This document shows, one piece after another, positions 23,001-34,429 of a stretch of 64,000 bases of DNA. The DNA is from Beroe forskalii. Its lineage: Eukaryota; Ctenophora; Nuda; Beroida; Beroidae. Position 1 is the stretch's first letter; every line of letters begins with the position of its first letter. The DNA lies in the NCBI GenBank assembly GCA_011033025.1, contig WFMF01000124.1, positions 124,001 through 188,000 on the forward strand, in the 5' to 3' direction. Under the pieces are notes generated by a model, which had not been told where the DNA came from, searched no databases, and worked only from the letters and a program-made list of their open reading frames with translations. A program made the position numbers and the translations under genes.

Positions 23001-23399
23001 TTTATCATCAAAACCCCTTTCCCGAAAAAAATGTTTTGATTTTTATGCCTCCTCCTTTTTCCCTCACCCCACCACCCTTTATAAAAGAAGATAACATTAA
23101 CCCCGGGGCCTTTTAAAAAATGGATTTTGTTGTTGAATTTCCCATGGACATCTTATACCTAATATCATTTTTGAAATTTAAATTTTAAGGGAAAATTGAA
23201 ATCTGAAATGGACTGTAATAAAAATTTGCAAATGTACATGCTTACATTGTTGCCCCGGAAATTTAATTTTCAATTTCCAGAAAAATTCCATTGGGGTTAG
23301 TTGGGCGTAATTCCGGGATAAGGGGAGGGTCTGTATGAGGGATTAGCGGGGGTAATTAGAAAGTGACAGGGAGGCCCCGAAGTGCCAAGTGCCTTAATG

Positions 23400-24065
23400 T
23401 GCCTGTAAGGGCCCGTCCGAAGATTTAAAGGTTTAAAGGCAAGAGGGTTATTAGAAAGTTTCAAAAAAAATATTGCATGAAACAGTTACTGGGGTTTTGA
23501 CAAAGAGAGGATGGGTGAATAAAAAACAAGTACTTTTTTAAGGGGGTGTGTGTGTGTGTGTTAGGAAAAAGGACTTTTGTGAAAAGGGGGAGCGAAAAAA
23601 GGATTTTTTTGGTGTGCACGGCAGAAAAAAGGATTTTTTAAGGGTGCACTGTGTCAAAGGATTTTTTGTATGGGGTGATGTGTCAGAAAAATACGGGATA
23701 GGGGTGTGTGTGCACCCTTTTGAAAGCAAAAATTTGGATTGCACGGGCAAAAATAAGGTACTTTGGGTTTTGGCGGGGGCATAGGAAAAAAATTTTTTGG
23801 GAAGGGTGACTTGGCAAAAAAGGCTTTGTTTGGGGGACTTAAAAGAAGGATTTTGTAAGGTGAAACCCCCAGAGAAAAACTTTTTAGGGGTTGGACTTTA
23901 AAAGAAAAGGCTTTTGTATATGTGACTTTCAAAAAAAATTTTGTGTGAGGGTGCACTGGAAAAGTAAAAATTTGTATAGGTGTAAAAAGTGTCAGAAAGT
24001 AAGGCAAAAAATTGTGTTAAAAAAAGTCAGAAAAAAAAAGTTTTCAAAAAAACTGAAAAAAGGAG
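23400..24065. repeat. Degenerate 33-36-bp repeat tract, C-poor, poor sequence quality likely
   Basis: AAAAAAGGATTTTTT-like cores recur about every 35 bp, separated by GT-rich stretches; the plus strand has very few C. The minus-strand frames 23538-23750 and 23654-24007 read as repeats of KSFF-like peptides. It runs straight into the gap, so it may be partly a contig-end artefact. Confidence 0.5.
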
Positions 24066-24165
24066 NNNNNNNNNNNNNNNNNNNNNNNNNNNNNNNNNNN
24101 NNNNNNNNNNNNNNNNNNNNNNNNNNNNNNNNNNNNNNNNNNNNNNNNNNNNNNNNNNNNNNNNN
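24066..24165. other. Assembly gap of exactly 100 N
   Basis: One hundred unknown bases separate the repeat tract from a gypsy-type copy. A round 100 usually marks a gap of unknown size, so the order and distance of the two sides are uncertain. Confidence 0.99.
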
Positions 24166-26145
24166 GTAGATGGATACTAGAGCTAGAGAATTTCGATCTA
24201 ACTATCAAGTATTTGAAAGGTTGTGATAATGTAGAGGCTGAATTACATGAGTAGAATTCAGGATCAGACATCCCATCAGAAAACCCATCAATCTACAACA
24301 TTGATTCTATTCTTGGAAACGTGGAGCCTATCAAGGAAGCCCAAAGAGGTGACCAGACAGTTCAAGAAGCTCTTAAAGCACTGGAAGATGATTCCCGTGT
24401 AACCTCAGGACCATTCAAGAAATTCTCGAACTTGAATGTCAAAAATGGCCTGCTGTGTAAAGGGAGTAGAATAATCATTCCCGTAGCTATATCAGAGCAA
24501 ATCATTCAAGAATACCATGGACAACACCACCCTGGGATTGAAAACACTACATTGCAGCTAACCGGACGGTTCTACTGGCAAGGAATGAGAAACCAGATAA
24601 AGAAATTTGTTAGCAATTGTAGGACCTGCATGCAGTGTAAACATGGTACTAACCCTAAAGCACCAGTACAAGAACACATGGATGTAGAAAAGCTCTTCGA
24701 GGCTATTACAATAGACATAGCAAGCATGCCAACATCATTGAGTGGCAACTGTTATTTCTTGCTGATCACTGATATTCTGAGCAAGTTAGCAACAGCAGTT
24801 GCAATGCCTAATGCCCTGGCTGCCACCATAATCAATGGTATTGAGCAGCAATGGTTTGGACACTATGGGATACCTAAATCCTTACAGTCTGACCAAGGAC
24901 AAAATGTTGACGGAAGGGCTATGAGGAAGATGTGTGAGGAGCTTGCAATAAAGAAATTACGTTCGTCAGCCTACCATCCAGCTGGAAATGGAAGTGCTGA
25001 ACGAGCAATTCAATCCCTGAAGACACTGCTGCGTTCAATGTGCAGTTCAAGAAATATCAGCATCCATCAGTGGGATCAGCTTCTACCAGAGGCAGTATTG
25101 CATCTCAACAATACAGCAAATGCCTCATCCAAATTCTCGCCATTTGAAATGGCTTATGGCATGCCTGCAAATACTGTTTTGGACAATAAAATGGGAGTTG
25201 ATGGAAGCTTCAAGACAGTGGATAAAGATTTGGTTCGACTAAATGCAATTTCGAACAAAAGAGATGCAAGTCATGCTTATCGTGAACAGGCCAATAAGGC
25301 AACGAAAGTCCATGAGTATGATGTGGGTGACCTGGTATTATTGAGAAGAACCCATGGTGATCACCCAAAAATGAACCCATTTTGGGTTGGTCCCTATCAG
25401 ATAGAAAAGAAAGTAGGACCAGTAAATTGGGGAATTGTTGATTTGTCTTCTGGGAAATCAAAAATCGTGCACCATGACTTGATCAAACCAGCTGGAAAAG
25501 AGGCAAATGCCAAAATCATACCTTCTAAAAAGCAGTGCACGGAGGAACCAACCAAGGTGTCGAAAATCCATGTTATTCCTCAAACACCAAGTAGTTGCAT
25601 TCAGCCTGGTCCACAAATCAATAGAGAGCAATTTACATCAAACGTGTTTTCACACCCTGGAAATGTATCTGCCCTCTCAACTGCAGCAGGAAGTGTTTCA
25701 AAATCACGGCATGGAAGGGTCATTAAGGCACCCAACAGGCTGGGTATAAACGATTTTTACAGATAAACTCACAAACATTGAATGTTGACACTTTGAATTC
25801 CTATTGCATGTAAAATTTTATTGTGTAAAATCGTATTTATGAATTCATTTTCCCTTCCTTGGAATCAGAGTTACAAATTCTTACCTGTTGTCTGAAATGT
25901 TTCAACCATTGTAAAATTACCTCAGATTTAAAGATAAATCATTGAATTTTGATATATTGTGCTACCTATGTATTACTTTTTAAACATTTTTCTATATTAA
26001 ATTTTGAGAGCATAAGATATAATATAAGGGGCAAGAGCATTTAAATTATGTATATTATCAATATAGATATTACATTTTTTTTGTAGGGGAGAGTGATGTC
26101 AGGGGATTCTTTGATATATATTAGATCCCTCTTATATACTGTATA
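24166..26145 (+). mobile_element. Ty3/gypsy-type retroelement, 3' part only
   Basis: Starts directly after the gap, inside the end of the RNase H region, and is nearly identical to 54099-56097. It contains the integrase frame, the 3' non-coding region, a purine-rich tract (AGGGGAGAG) and the first 52 bp of the 3' LTR (26094-26145, starting TGATGTCAGGGG). The LTR stops where the element at 26146 begins. A small frameshift precedes the integrase frame (GAATTACATGAG against GACTACATGAG in the other copy). Confidence 0.88.
24321..25766 (+). pseudogene. Integrase region of gypsy-type pol (481-codon fragment)
   Basis: Open frame corresponding to residues 349 onward of the longer pol frame at 53213-55705, with only about a dozen amino-acid differences. 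It holds the HHCC zinc-binding region (YHGQHHPG ... CRTCMQC), the DDE core (TIDI, QSDQG, and GSAERA 35 residues after the second Asp) and a GPY/F motif (FWVGPYQI). Gag, protease, reverse transcriptase and most of RNase H are absent. The first ATG is internal and not a natural start. Confidence 0.85.
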
Positions 26146-26659
26146 GGGGTAACTTTGAACGATTTTTCAGTTTTTCTAACTGCCCTCTAAAAATAGAACA
26201 CATGCCAAAAAGTTCGTGTGTTCTTATAACCATTAGGGACACTGGCTAATAAAACTGGTATGTGAAACGTGTCAGTTTGTACTAACAGAGCCGTGATCAC
26301 GTGATCAAATTTGCAACTAACTTGTTCAAAGTTACCCGGCTCTGGGGTAACTTTGAACATCCAATTAAACCAATTAGAAGCCTCCTGGATATAGATTTTT
26401 ATGTTTTGGACAAATTCTGGGTCGATGGAAAGTTCGTTACCACATACTTCATTTCATCAATTAAGATGGTGAAACCGTGGCCACGCCCACTCAAAAGTGT
26501 TGTTCAAAGTTACCCCAAAAATTTTTTTGGACTTTTTTGCTTCAAATTACGCTAAATTGGGTTTAAAACATGCAAATGATGCTTTATATGCCATTCTTAC
26601 AAAAACTTCCTTTGGGCAATAAAATTTGACAACTTTTGAAAAGTGTTCAAAGTTACCCC
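26146..26659. mobile_element. GGGGTAACTTTGAAC inverted-repeat element
   Basis: GGGGTAACTTTGAAC at 26146-26160 and GTTCAAAGTTACCCC at 26645-26659 form the ends. The same word occurs inside at 26324 (partial, inverted), 26344 (direct) and 26512 (inverted); the middle pair makes a hairpin with a 6-base loop. It interrupts or truncates the gypsy-type LTR. No transposase; target duplication not seen. Confidence 0.75.
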
Positions 26660-27065
26660 AATTCGCTGATAATTTTATTCCAGATACAATTTTGCATAAG
26701 GTCCTCTAGATTATGATTTGGCAAGACAAGGCCAACTTTCAACATGTATCTACTGAATTACTACAAAAATAATGCCCAATCATTGATGCCCAGACAAATT
26801 TGAAGTGGATCAAGGCCTTTTTAAAATCAAATTCATAAAAGCATAAATAGGAAATTGCCTGCATGAAAATATTATATAAAACAAAACACAAAAAATATCA
26901 AATTGTAAGCAAAAACACATTCCTGATGCAAGATATAATCTGGAAAAAAGTGTACGGACATTTTAATATGAAAGTAGGCTTAATATTGCCAAATCTGAAC
27001 TTATAGCCGAAAATATCAAAGTGAAGGACTTTCCATGAAATCGCTTGGAACATGCAATAAAGCCT
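26660..27065. other. Intergenic, AT-rich, nothing recognised
   Basis: No gene, repeat or element found between the inverted-repeat element and copy B. Confidence 0.5.
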
Positions 27066-28491
27066 ACTCCTGTCTACTGGTACCTCCTTGAACTGCAGAA
27101 GAAGGTTCCCTGATATGATGTGAGCTACAAATTACCTACCGCTTGCAGCTGCAGACTTCTTGCAGTTGAATACAATACAATGCAACAGGTTAACTATAAT
27201 AATCATGAAGTAACATTTCGAGATAAGAAACTGGAAAGATTTAAGATTTCAATATTGCCAGATATTGAATATGTCATTAATTCATTTTAACTATAAGGTT
27301 GATGGTCATTAATTTGTTAAAACTCATGTAATTGTAATACCTGCCCAGGTTTGTCTACTCCTGTCTCCTGCCTTCAGTGAACTGCTGAAGTATGTTTCCT
27401 GATCTGAAGCAAGTACCTACCACATGCAGACCTTTTCAACACAATGCAATCTAACAGGTAAACAGTGCTAGATTTCATAAATATGTTTGAATGTTGAAAT
27501 AAGGGACTTGATGGGGTTGGCAAATATAGGAGCCCCAAATAAACGCAATTTTGACCTCAAATGCCCATGATCCTTCATATATCGGGTTATTCAGGTGTGG
27601 ACTCCATCATATATGATGGAGTCCACTATACTACCATACTGTGTGAGGGGTATGATTGGAGTTAAACCCATGTCAAGGAGGCAAAAAGCCCATGTATCTC
27701 AAAATTGATACATGGGCTACCCCTACTTACCAGCACCATAGAATGGACAGATATTAAATAATGCAGTAATCACATTGCCATTTCAGTGTATGAGTAGAAG
27801 GTTGACGGTTGTCAAAAACTTGTTCAAACTCATGTAATTGAAAAACGTGTCCAGGTTTGCCTACTCCTGTCTGCTCATAGACTTGAACTGCTGAAGAAGG
27901 TTCCCTGATCCGATACATGCTACTGAGCACTGCCCCACACCTGCTGACCTGCAGACCTTTTCGATGCAATATAATCCAACAGGTAAACTATGATAATCAT
28001 TAGCAGGTGGGGATCAGAAACTGGAAAAATTTGATTGAATTCTGAATGGTCTGATATTGATTAATAATCATTGATGGTTAATTAGTTGTGAAAACTCATG
28101 TATCATACGTTTTCAGGATTGACTGCTCCTGCTGATGCTTCTTTGGTCGGTGCTTATCCTGGTACTTCCTTGAACATTTGATGAAGATTCTCTGATCCGA
28201 TAGGAGCTTCTGCCTCGCACCTGCTGACTTTCCAATACTGCAAGCAGCACAAAATAGCACCTTGGAATCGAAAAATTGGGAGAATTCCATTGATGGACCT
28301 CAGAATGGACAGATATCAATTAATCATAATAATATTCTATCCCATCGTACAAGCATATGATTAGGTAGATGGTGTACGTTTTGATACATGTGTCTTCGTG
28401 CATTTGATTTTGAGCACTTGCATCACCGACTTTCGCTCGAACGACCGTAAATAATTAAGGGAAACAATTAATTTAAAGAAAAAAGGCTATA

Positions 28492-29458
28492 GGGATCGTT
28501 CACATATTACGTTATCATTTTTTGGGCATTTTCCCCTTCTCCCCTCTCCATAATCAAACGTTGTGGCCAACCCCCCCCCCTCTTTTGGCAAATATAACGT
28601 AATCACGGCACGACCCCCCTCCAGAAAGCTGAAACAAAGTTCTTTACTTTAGCATGTTATAATTGATAATCATGTTAATGATTTATGTTCAGCGAAACTG
28701 AATACCTAACGAACACAGTTTGGCTAGTATTGAAATATTGGAAATTGCCATTTTTACACTTTTAGCCCACTTTACGAAAAAAAAAATCGTATATTCGTCC
28801 ACGCAAAAATCTTGAAAATATGTTTTATCCTACAGTCTACAGAAACTAGGAGGGTGAAAATTTCGTATTCAGTATATCAGTTTTTTCAAGATTTGAGATC
28901 TCCATAGAAATGCAATTTCCATCGAATGATGGTCAAATCGTGATTTTTTGGATAAGGAGCAGTTTTGTCATGAAACTTAGAGGTCATGAAACTAAGAGGT
29001 ATACCTTATCGGACATAATTAACACGTACATTAAAATCACGCAGCTAAGCACATCAGCGTGAATATTAATGTCCGTGATACTATTGTCCGTGATTTTCAG
29101 GTCCGTGACTTTTAAGTCCGTGATTTTCAGGTCCTTAAAAATTTCTAGGTAGAAAGCAAAATTTCTGAGAAAGCAAAATTTTATCTCTTTAAACGAAATA
29201 ACAAAATTTTTAAGGAAATTATGCTTCTTTTTATGCTTAGAACCTGCTATATGGAAATTTATCATATTAATTAACGAAATATATTGAAAAAATCTTGAAA
29301 TCAAGTATTCAAATCGTTGTAAAAATGGAAAAAATCGAACCGAAAATTTCGAGATTTTCTTGAAATTTGAAGTGGCAGGATCGAGCGTGAATATTAATGT
29401 CCGTAAAATTTTGATAATTATGTCCCCTCGGCTGATTACGTAATATGTGAATGATCCC
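28492..29458. mobile_element. GGGATC-ended MITE in copy B
   Basis: Counterpart of 6143-7078, with ATA (TAT on the element strand) at 28489-28491 and 29459-29461. The frames at 28984-29551 run across the element edge and are not considered genes. Confidence 0.8.
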
Positions 29459-29639
29459 ATATTCATATTCATGCCATTCCACAAACCTGAGATGAAACTC
29501 ACATGTAGCCATATAATAATCCTTATGAGCATTATGAATACTTGGAGCCATAATTAAGCATATTCCATATCTAAATTATACTTATGATTACATAATGAAC
29601 ATTTGAATTATCTTTTTACCAGGAAGCAACTCGGCAGAT

Positions 29640-29775
29640 TTTTGGTTAATTTTGCCGCTTTATATTGGGCGATTAACAAACGAATGGGATATCGAAAATT
29701 ATCACACGAGGCGTCAGCCGAGTTTGACAATTTTCGATATCACACGATCCATGAGTTTGTTAATTGTACCCGACA
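29640..29775. repeat. Hairpin with GAGGCGTCAGCCGAG loop
   Basis: GATATCGAAAATTATCA at 29689 onward pairs with TGACAATTTTCGATATC; the loop reads ACGAGGCGTCAGCCGAG. The flanks (TTAACAAACG... and ...GAGTTTGTTAA) extend the palindrome. Copy A at about 5028-5110 has the loop but has lost part of one arm. Confidence 0.65.
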
Positions 29776-31795
29776 AAACAGTTCTCCCTCCCACTCGGGT
29801 CTGACCACCCTCTTCTGAATTCAACGTTTGTATAGATTTTCGAGTACTCTTTCATAAAATCAACAATTTATTAAACGATATTCTTCTCTATTATTCCGCC
29901 ACTGTACAGTAGTTCTACAAAGGAGTGATAGATCGATAATTATCACACTGGAGTTTGAGCCACGGGAGGGAATGATCGATTTTAAAACTTTCTGTTCTTT
30001 TTCAAAGGTTAAAGTGTAATTTTTTTGAATCTGAAATGATTTAACCTTGGAAACTGACCAAATTTACCGAAAGAACTAAGTTAGGAATTTTAATTTGGAG
30101 CCCGGTTAGTCATACATCATAGGGGTGATATTTATGAGTGGCATGGTTTTCGATAATCTTTTGATAGAATTGTGATTTTCCTCTACTTTGCGACAAAATA
30201 GTAATTCAAATATGCTAACTGAGGGTAACTGAGGAGTGTGACGGGCTTTCTTAGGAGTGCGACTGGCATTGACTTTCTTAGGAGTTTGATATAGGCTTAT
30301 TTACGGGTAACACACATAACATACCCCTATCAACTCGTAATCCACCCCTCACTATATTATACCTCTATCACTCATACAACACCCTTCTCAACTCATAACA
30401 CACCCCTCTCAACTCATAACAACTCATAACAACCCCCCCTCGACTCATAACACACTCCTCTCCACTCATAACACACCCCTCTCCACTCATCAGGAACCTG
30501 AATCGTTCCGCGTCGATCGAATGAATCAATCAAATGAAAACGCAAACAATTGCAGGCGCTTGCTGTTTTGCGCAGACGTCAATACGTCATCGTGAAAGTC
30601 AGAAAGTTTATTGTGTGCGTTTTTCATTTGATCACTCCATTCGATCGACGCGGAACGATGAAACCGCCTAACACTCCCCTCTCAACTTATAACACACCCC
30701 TCTCCACTCGTAACACACCCCGCCACTCATATCATACCTCTCTTTACTCATAACACACCTCTCTCAACTCATAACAGACCCCTGTCAACTCAAAGCACAC
30801 CCCTCTCCACTCATAACGCACACCTGAACAAACCTCCCGTGCCTCAGAAATCAGAGAAACCCACTGCAGACTCTTCAAGCGACCTTTTCCCTAACGTTTC
30901 GAGCATTTCCCTTTAAATTTTTAAGCAATATTAAAACTTTTTCGACCTTTTCACAATTTTAAGGGAATCCCTCATTTCTGCATTAACAGTATATTTGTTA
31001 TTATTAACGCAAGATAAAAATTTCTAAAAATATTATATAATATCACCTCTATATCTGGTGGAAGCAGGGATGTAATCTGTATCCCCAGTCTCGGGATCAA
31101 AATAAAGATAACACAGACTTGTGGTCCACTTTATGATTTTGTTTCGTTATGTTTCATAGCTTTTGCTGCCGTGTGTCAGAGTTTATTTCTTGAGTTTTAA
31201 GTTAGGGTTTTAAGATTGGTATAGATATTGAATATACATGCATATTGGCGCCATTCCCATTGCTCGATGTACTTTACACTATACTCCCGCTTAGGAACTT
31301 ATGATTTACATGTAAATTTACATTTGAACATGTTGTGATCATTGGCCTCTGTATTTATTTGCTACATAATACCATGGCGCTATGATTAGGCATTTATGCT
31401 ACATATACTTTTTATGAATTAACGAATGGTGAAGGGAGTGTCAACTTTTTCAACCTCTTCGATCATGATATAAAGAAATAATGTATGATGTGCATATAAT
31501 TCTTGAAACGATTATCCATATGAAACACTGATTCGTATGAATTGTTTTTATAGAGTTTGCTTTCATTGTTTCGTATATGGCAGGGTATTATAATACAGTA
31601 AATGCTCACATGGGTATTAGAATAACCATCGTAATTGCACTCGCAAGCTCGTGCATTTATTGCATGAATCCCACTAGCAAGCTCGTGCATTTATTGCATG
31701 GATCCCACTCGCAAATGTGCATTTACCGTATATTACATGTAACATGATTCCTAAATTTGCACGCCCGTGAAAATGCCAGTTATATTCTTCTTTTA

Positions 31796-32288
31796 CAGGG
31801 TGCGCCAAAAGTCTTGACCCCTTTTAATTTTTTGATCATTCGAAAAATACAACAGATATTTCGATTCTGTAAAAAGTTTCTTTAAATATAACCAAGGAAT
31901 GGCGGATCCTGAGATTTTGAGGTTACTAGGACGTCCATAGTAACCACACGAGTTCGTGCGACCTAAAATTGAAGATTTTTTTGCATTTTTGACATTTAGA
32001 TCTAGGCCACATTTTCTGTTTTGATTTCTCATCATTCACAGAATGGAAATATCTATCCTGTATGATGACCAATCAAGACAGTATATTTGGTCCAGATTTA
32101 AATGTCGAAGTGCCAAAGATCTTCAATTTTTAGTTCGGTTGCTATGGGAACTCGTGTGGTTGCTATGGACGTCCTAGCAACCTAAAAATCTCAGAATCCG
32201 TCATTCTTTGGTTATATTTAAAGAAACTTTTTACAGAATCGAAATATCTATTTCTGCACGGGTCAAGACTTTTGCCAACTTTGCACTG
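31796..32288. mobile_element. MITE private to copy B, long imperfect inverted repeats
   Basis: Ends CAGGGTGCGCC...AAAAGTCTTGACCC and GGGTCAAGACTTTTGCC...CACTG; pairing continues for more than 100 bp (for example AAAAAGTTTCTTTAAATATA against TATATTTAAAGAAACTTTTT). Copies A and C lack it. Start resembles the 47-bp mini-MITE at 484-530. A target duplication could not be fixed. Confidence 0.75.
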
Positions 32289-33099
32289 CATAGGAGTTAT
32301 TTGAACGGGAGTGGTGATCAGAATTTTGAAAGATATACTCATTGTATCTATAATGATTGTGAAATATAATTGAACAATTAATGAACTAAATATATGAAGT
32401 GTATTATTTTGTCTCTTAAAATTTGTTGCTGAACTTCTTTCATTTCAAATTAGCTATACCAGAACTGAACCAAAAAGAGAAAACTCAAAATTGCATCAGG
32501 GACCCTAAAGGCACGACAAGATTAAAACTCCTTGACAAAACTCCTTGACAAAGCTTCGTTTTGTCAAGGAAAAATTACAGAATGTTATTGTAATACGTTC
32601 TTTCAAAATGCCTCAGTGAGAACATTAATACTTACGAGTCACGACTCACGTATCTTAAGAATTTAATGAAGAACTCCAACGGTCGCCATATATTTAACTG
32701 AAGTACTGAAGAATTGGTCGCCATATACCTCGAATATTGATTTAATTTTGTTATGCCTTTCGGGACACCTGGATAGCTAGGTATGAAATGGGGCTATCAG
32801 TACTGGTCCGCTCTCCTGGTTGAGTTTCTGATAAAGACGAATAAATGTGAAAACTTTGAATTATACGAATATGGTGACCTTTGTCCGTAGTCGAATTCGT
32901 ACGTAAGTGTGGCAGCTTGTCGATTCTGCTATGCCCCATATTAAAATAGGCTGTTGTGCGTCATCAATGCACCATATTGAAATGTCATAATGACGCTATC
33001 TTGGCCGCTTATTCATCAAATGTGCATGAATTTCGTATATTATGGAACACGCGACTGTTCTCTTAGCAGCATTTCAGCGCGGGATTTGACCGCGCACGC

Positions 33100-33368
33100 G
33101 AGTTTTTATTGAAAAAAGTGATGCCCTGGAGTGAGCCTCCTCGGCGCGCCACGCGACGGGCATGGACGAAGAGGCTCACTTTTTTTACATAAAAAAAGTG
33201 AGCCTAAAAATTTTTTTTCATGTTTTTTTTTCTTGAAAATTTTTTTATAGTAAAAAAAGTGATCCTCCTCGGCCACGGGGTTGGACAAACAGGATCAAAA
33301 AATTTATATAAAAATTTTTCAAGTAAAATTTTTATAAAAAATTTTTTATGAAAAATTTTTATGTGAAA
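33100..33368. repeat. Terminal subrepeats of copy B
   Basis: AAGTGAGCCTCCTCGG- and AAGTGATCCTCCTCGGCC-type blocks alternate with AAAATTTTT runs, in mirror image of 49908-50160. Confidence 0.8.
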
Positions 33369-33429
33369 AAATCTCATCAGTCATCTGCAAATTTAAAACA
33401 GTTTGCCATAATTCCATAAACTTGCTTAA

Positions 33430-34080
33430 CAGTAACACGTATATCCCTGTTTGATTGGCGTGTTGCGTTGCGCGCTTCCTAAGGGAATTGATGGATTTCT
33501 CCCATCCCTGCGCGCAACACTCGGAGGTTTGGAGGGTCGTGTGCGAAAAACGTTGTGTGCGCGGCGGAGGGTAGGGTAACATCCTACAACTAAGGGAAAC
33601 GCGCGGCGCTATTCCCTCTAACCAGGGCCGGGGTGCCGCGCCGCGCACTCCGTGTGCGTAACCATTGCTAAACGCGTACATCCCTGTTATCGTCGCGCTT
33701 CCTCAGAACAGTGTGTGTCCCGTAGGGAAGCGCGCGGCGCGTACACACACCTATGCGGGCTTAGGAAGCGTAACCAGGGGTGCCGCGCCGCGCACTCCGT
33801 GTGCGTAACCAGGGCTTCGGTTAGGGCAAATTTGTAATTATCAGACGTTGTCTGACTCCCTTTTCTTTGGCAGTCGCGTCCGCCGAAGGCGGAAATCTAT
33901 ATTATTATTTATAATGGTCTTCGGCGGACGCGCGCCCACCGAAGCCGAAGGGGTCAGACAACGTCTGACAATTGCTAAACACGTATATCCCTGTCTGCGT
34001 TGCGCGGCGCGCTTCCTCAGAAGGGTAGCGCGGCGCGCGTACGCACACCTATGCGGGCTTAGGAAGTCTGACAATGACAA
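33430..34080. repeat. GC-rich palindrome cluster with three repeated blocks
   Basis: Variants of ACACGTATATCCCTGT followed by CGCGCTTCCT occur near 33435, 33670 and 33978. A nested element at 33841-33968 has ends TCAGACGTTGTCTGAC and GTCAGACAACGTCTGA and an inner stem CGCGTCCGCCGAAG (33875-33888) with CTTCGGCGGACGCG (33919-33932). GTGCCGCGCCGCGCACTCCG occurs twice (33633, 33780). The GC content stands out against AT-rich surroundings. Frames on both strands are open only because of the palindromes. Confidence 0.65.
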
Positions 34081-34429
34081 CCTATGTCAGTGTCAGATAC
34101 AAAGGAACCAAGAACACTACAAAATTCAAAAATTCAATTCATGTTTGTTAAAACTAAGCTGAATGTAAGTGTTACATTGCATACTGCTTAAGTATACTCA
34201 ATTATATCAGAAAATTCTATAAGTTTTTATCTATATCAAGAGTAAACACAGTATATTATTCATCATTCAATACTGCCGTACCAGAATCCACTTCTGCGAA
34301 TATACTGTGAAGCATTGGAAACTGCTTTGTTCACCAGTCCTCACCAGAAATTGTACAGAATAGATTCAGATAATAACCAATACCGATACACTTACAGATA
34401 GGTAGGTAAAAGGCGAAAAATGCCATGAT
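34081..34429. other. Short unremarkable interval
   Basis: AT-rich, no gene or repeat recognised between the GC-rich cluster and the 4-kb inverted-repeat element. Confidence 0.5.

Larger units (their letters stand above)
27066..33368 (-). mobile_element. Giant inverted-repeat element, copy B (inverted, truncated)
   Basis: Reverse complement of copies A and C. The terminal end is at about 33365-33368 (AAAAATTTTTATGTGAAA), matching copy C at 49908. At its other side the match stops at about 27066, inside the fourth repeat module, so the right third is missing. It carries the TAT-flanked MITE (28492-29458), the 22-bp minisatellite (30300-30810) and one private MITE (31796-32288). No gypsy-type insertion is present; the pre-insertion sequence is intact at about 31020-31120. 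Confidence 0.8.

Noticed and set aside
27754-27969. 71-codon minus-strand frame in the module block of copy B
   Set aside because: The matching frame in copies A and C has a TAG at the same place, and the block repeats at the DNA level in other frames.
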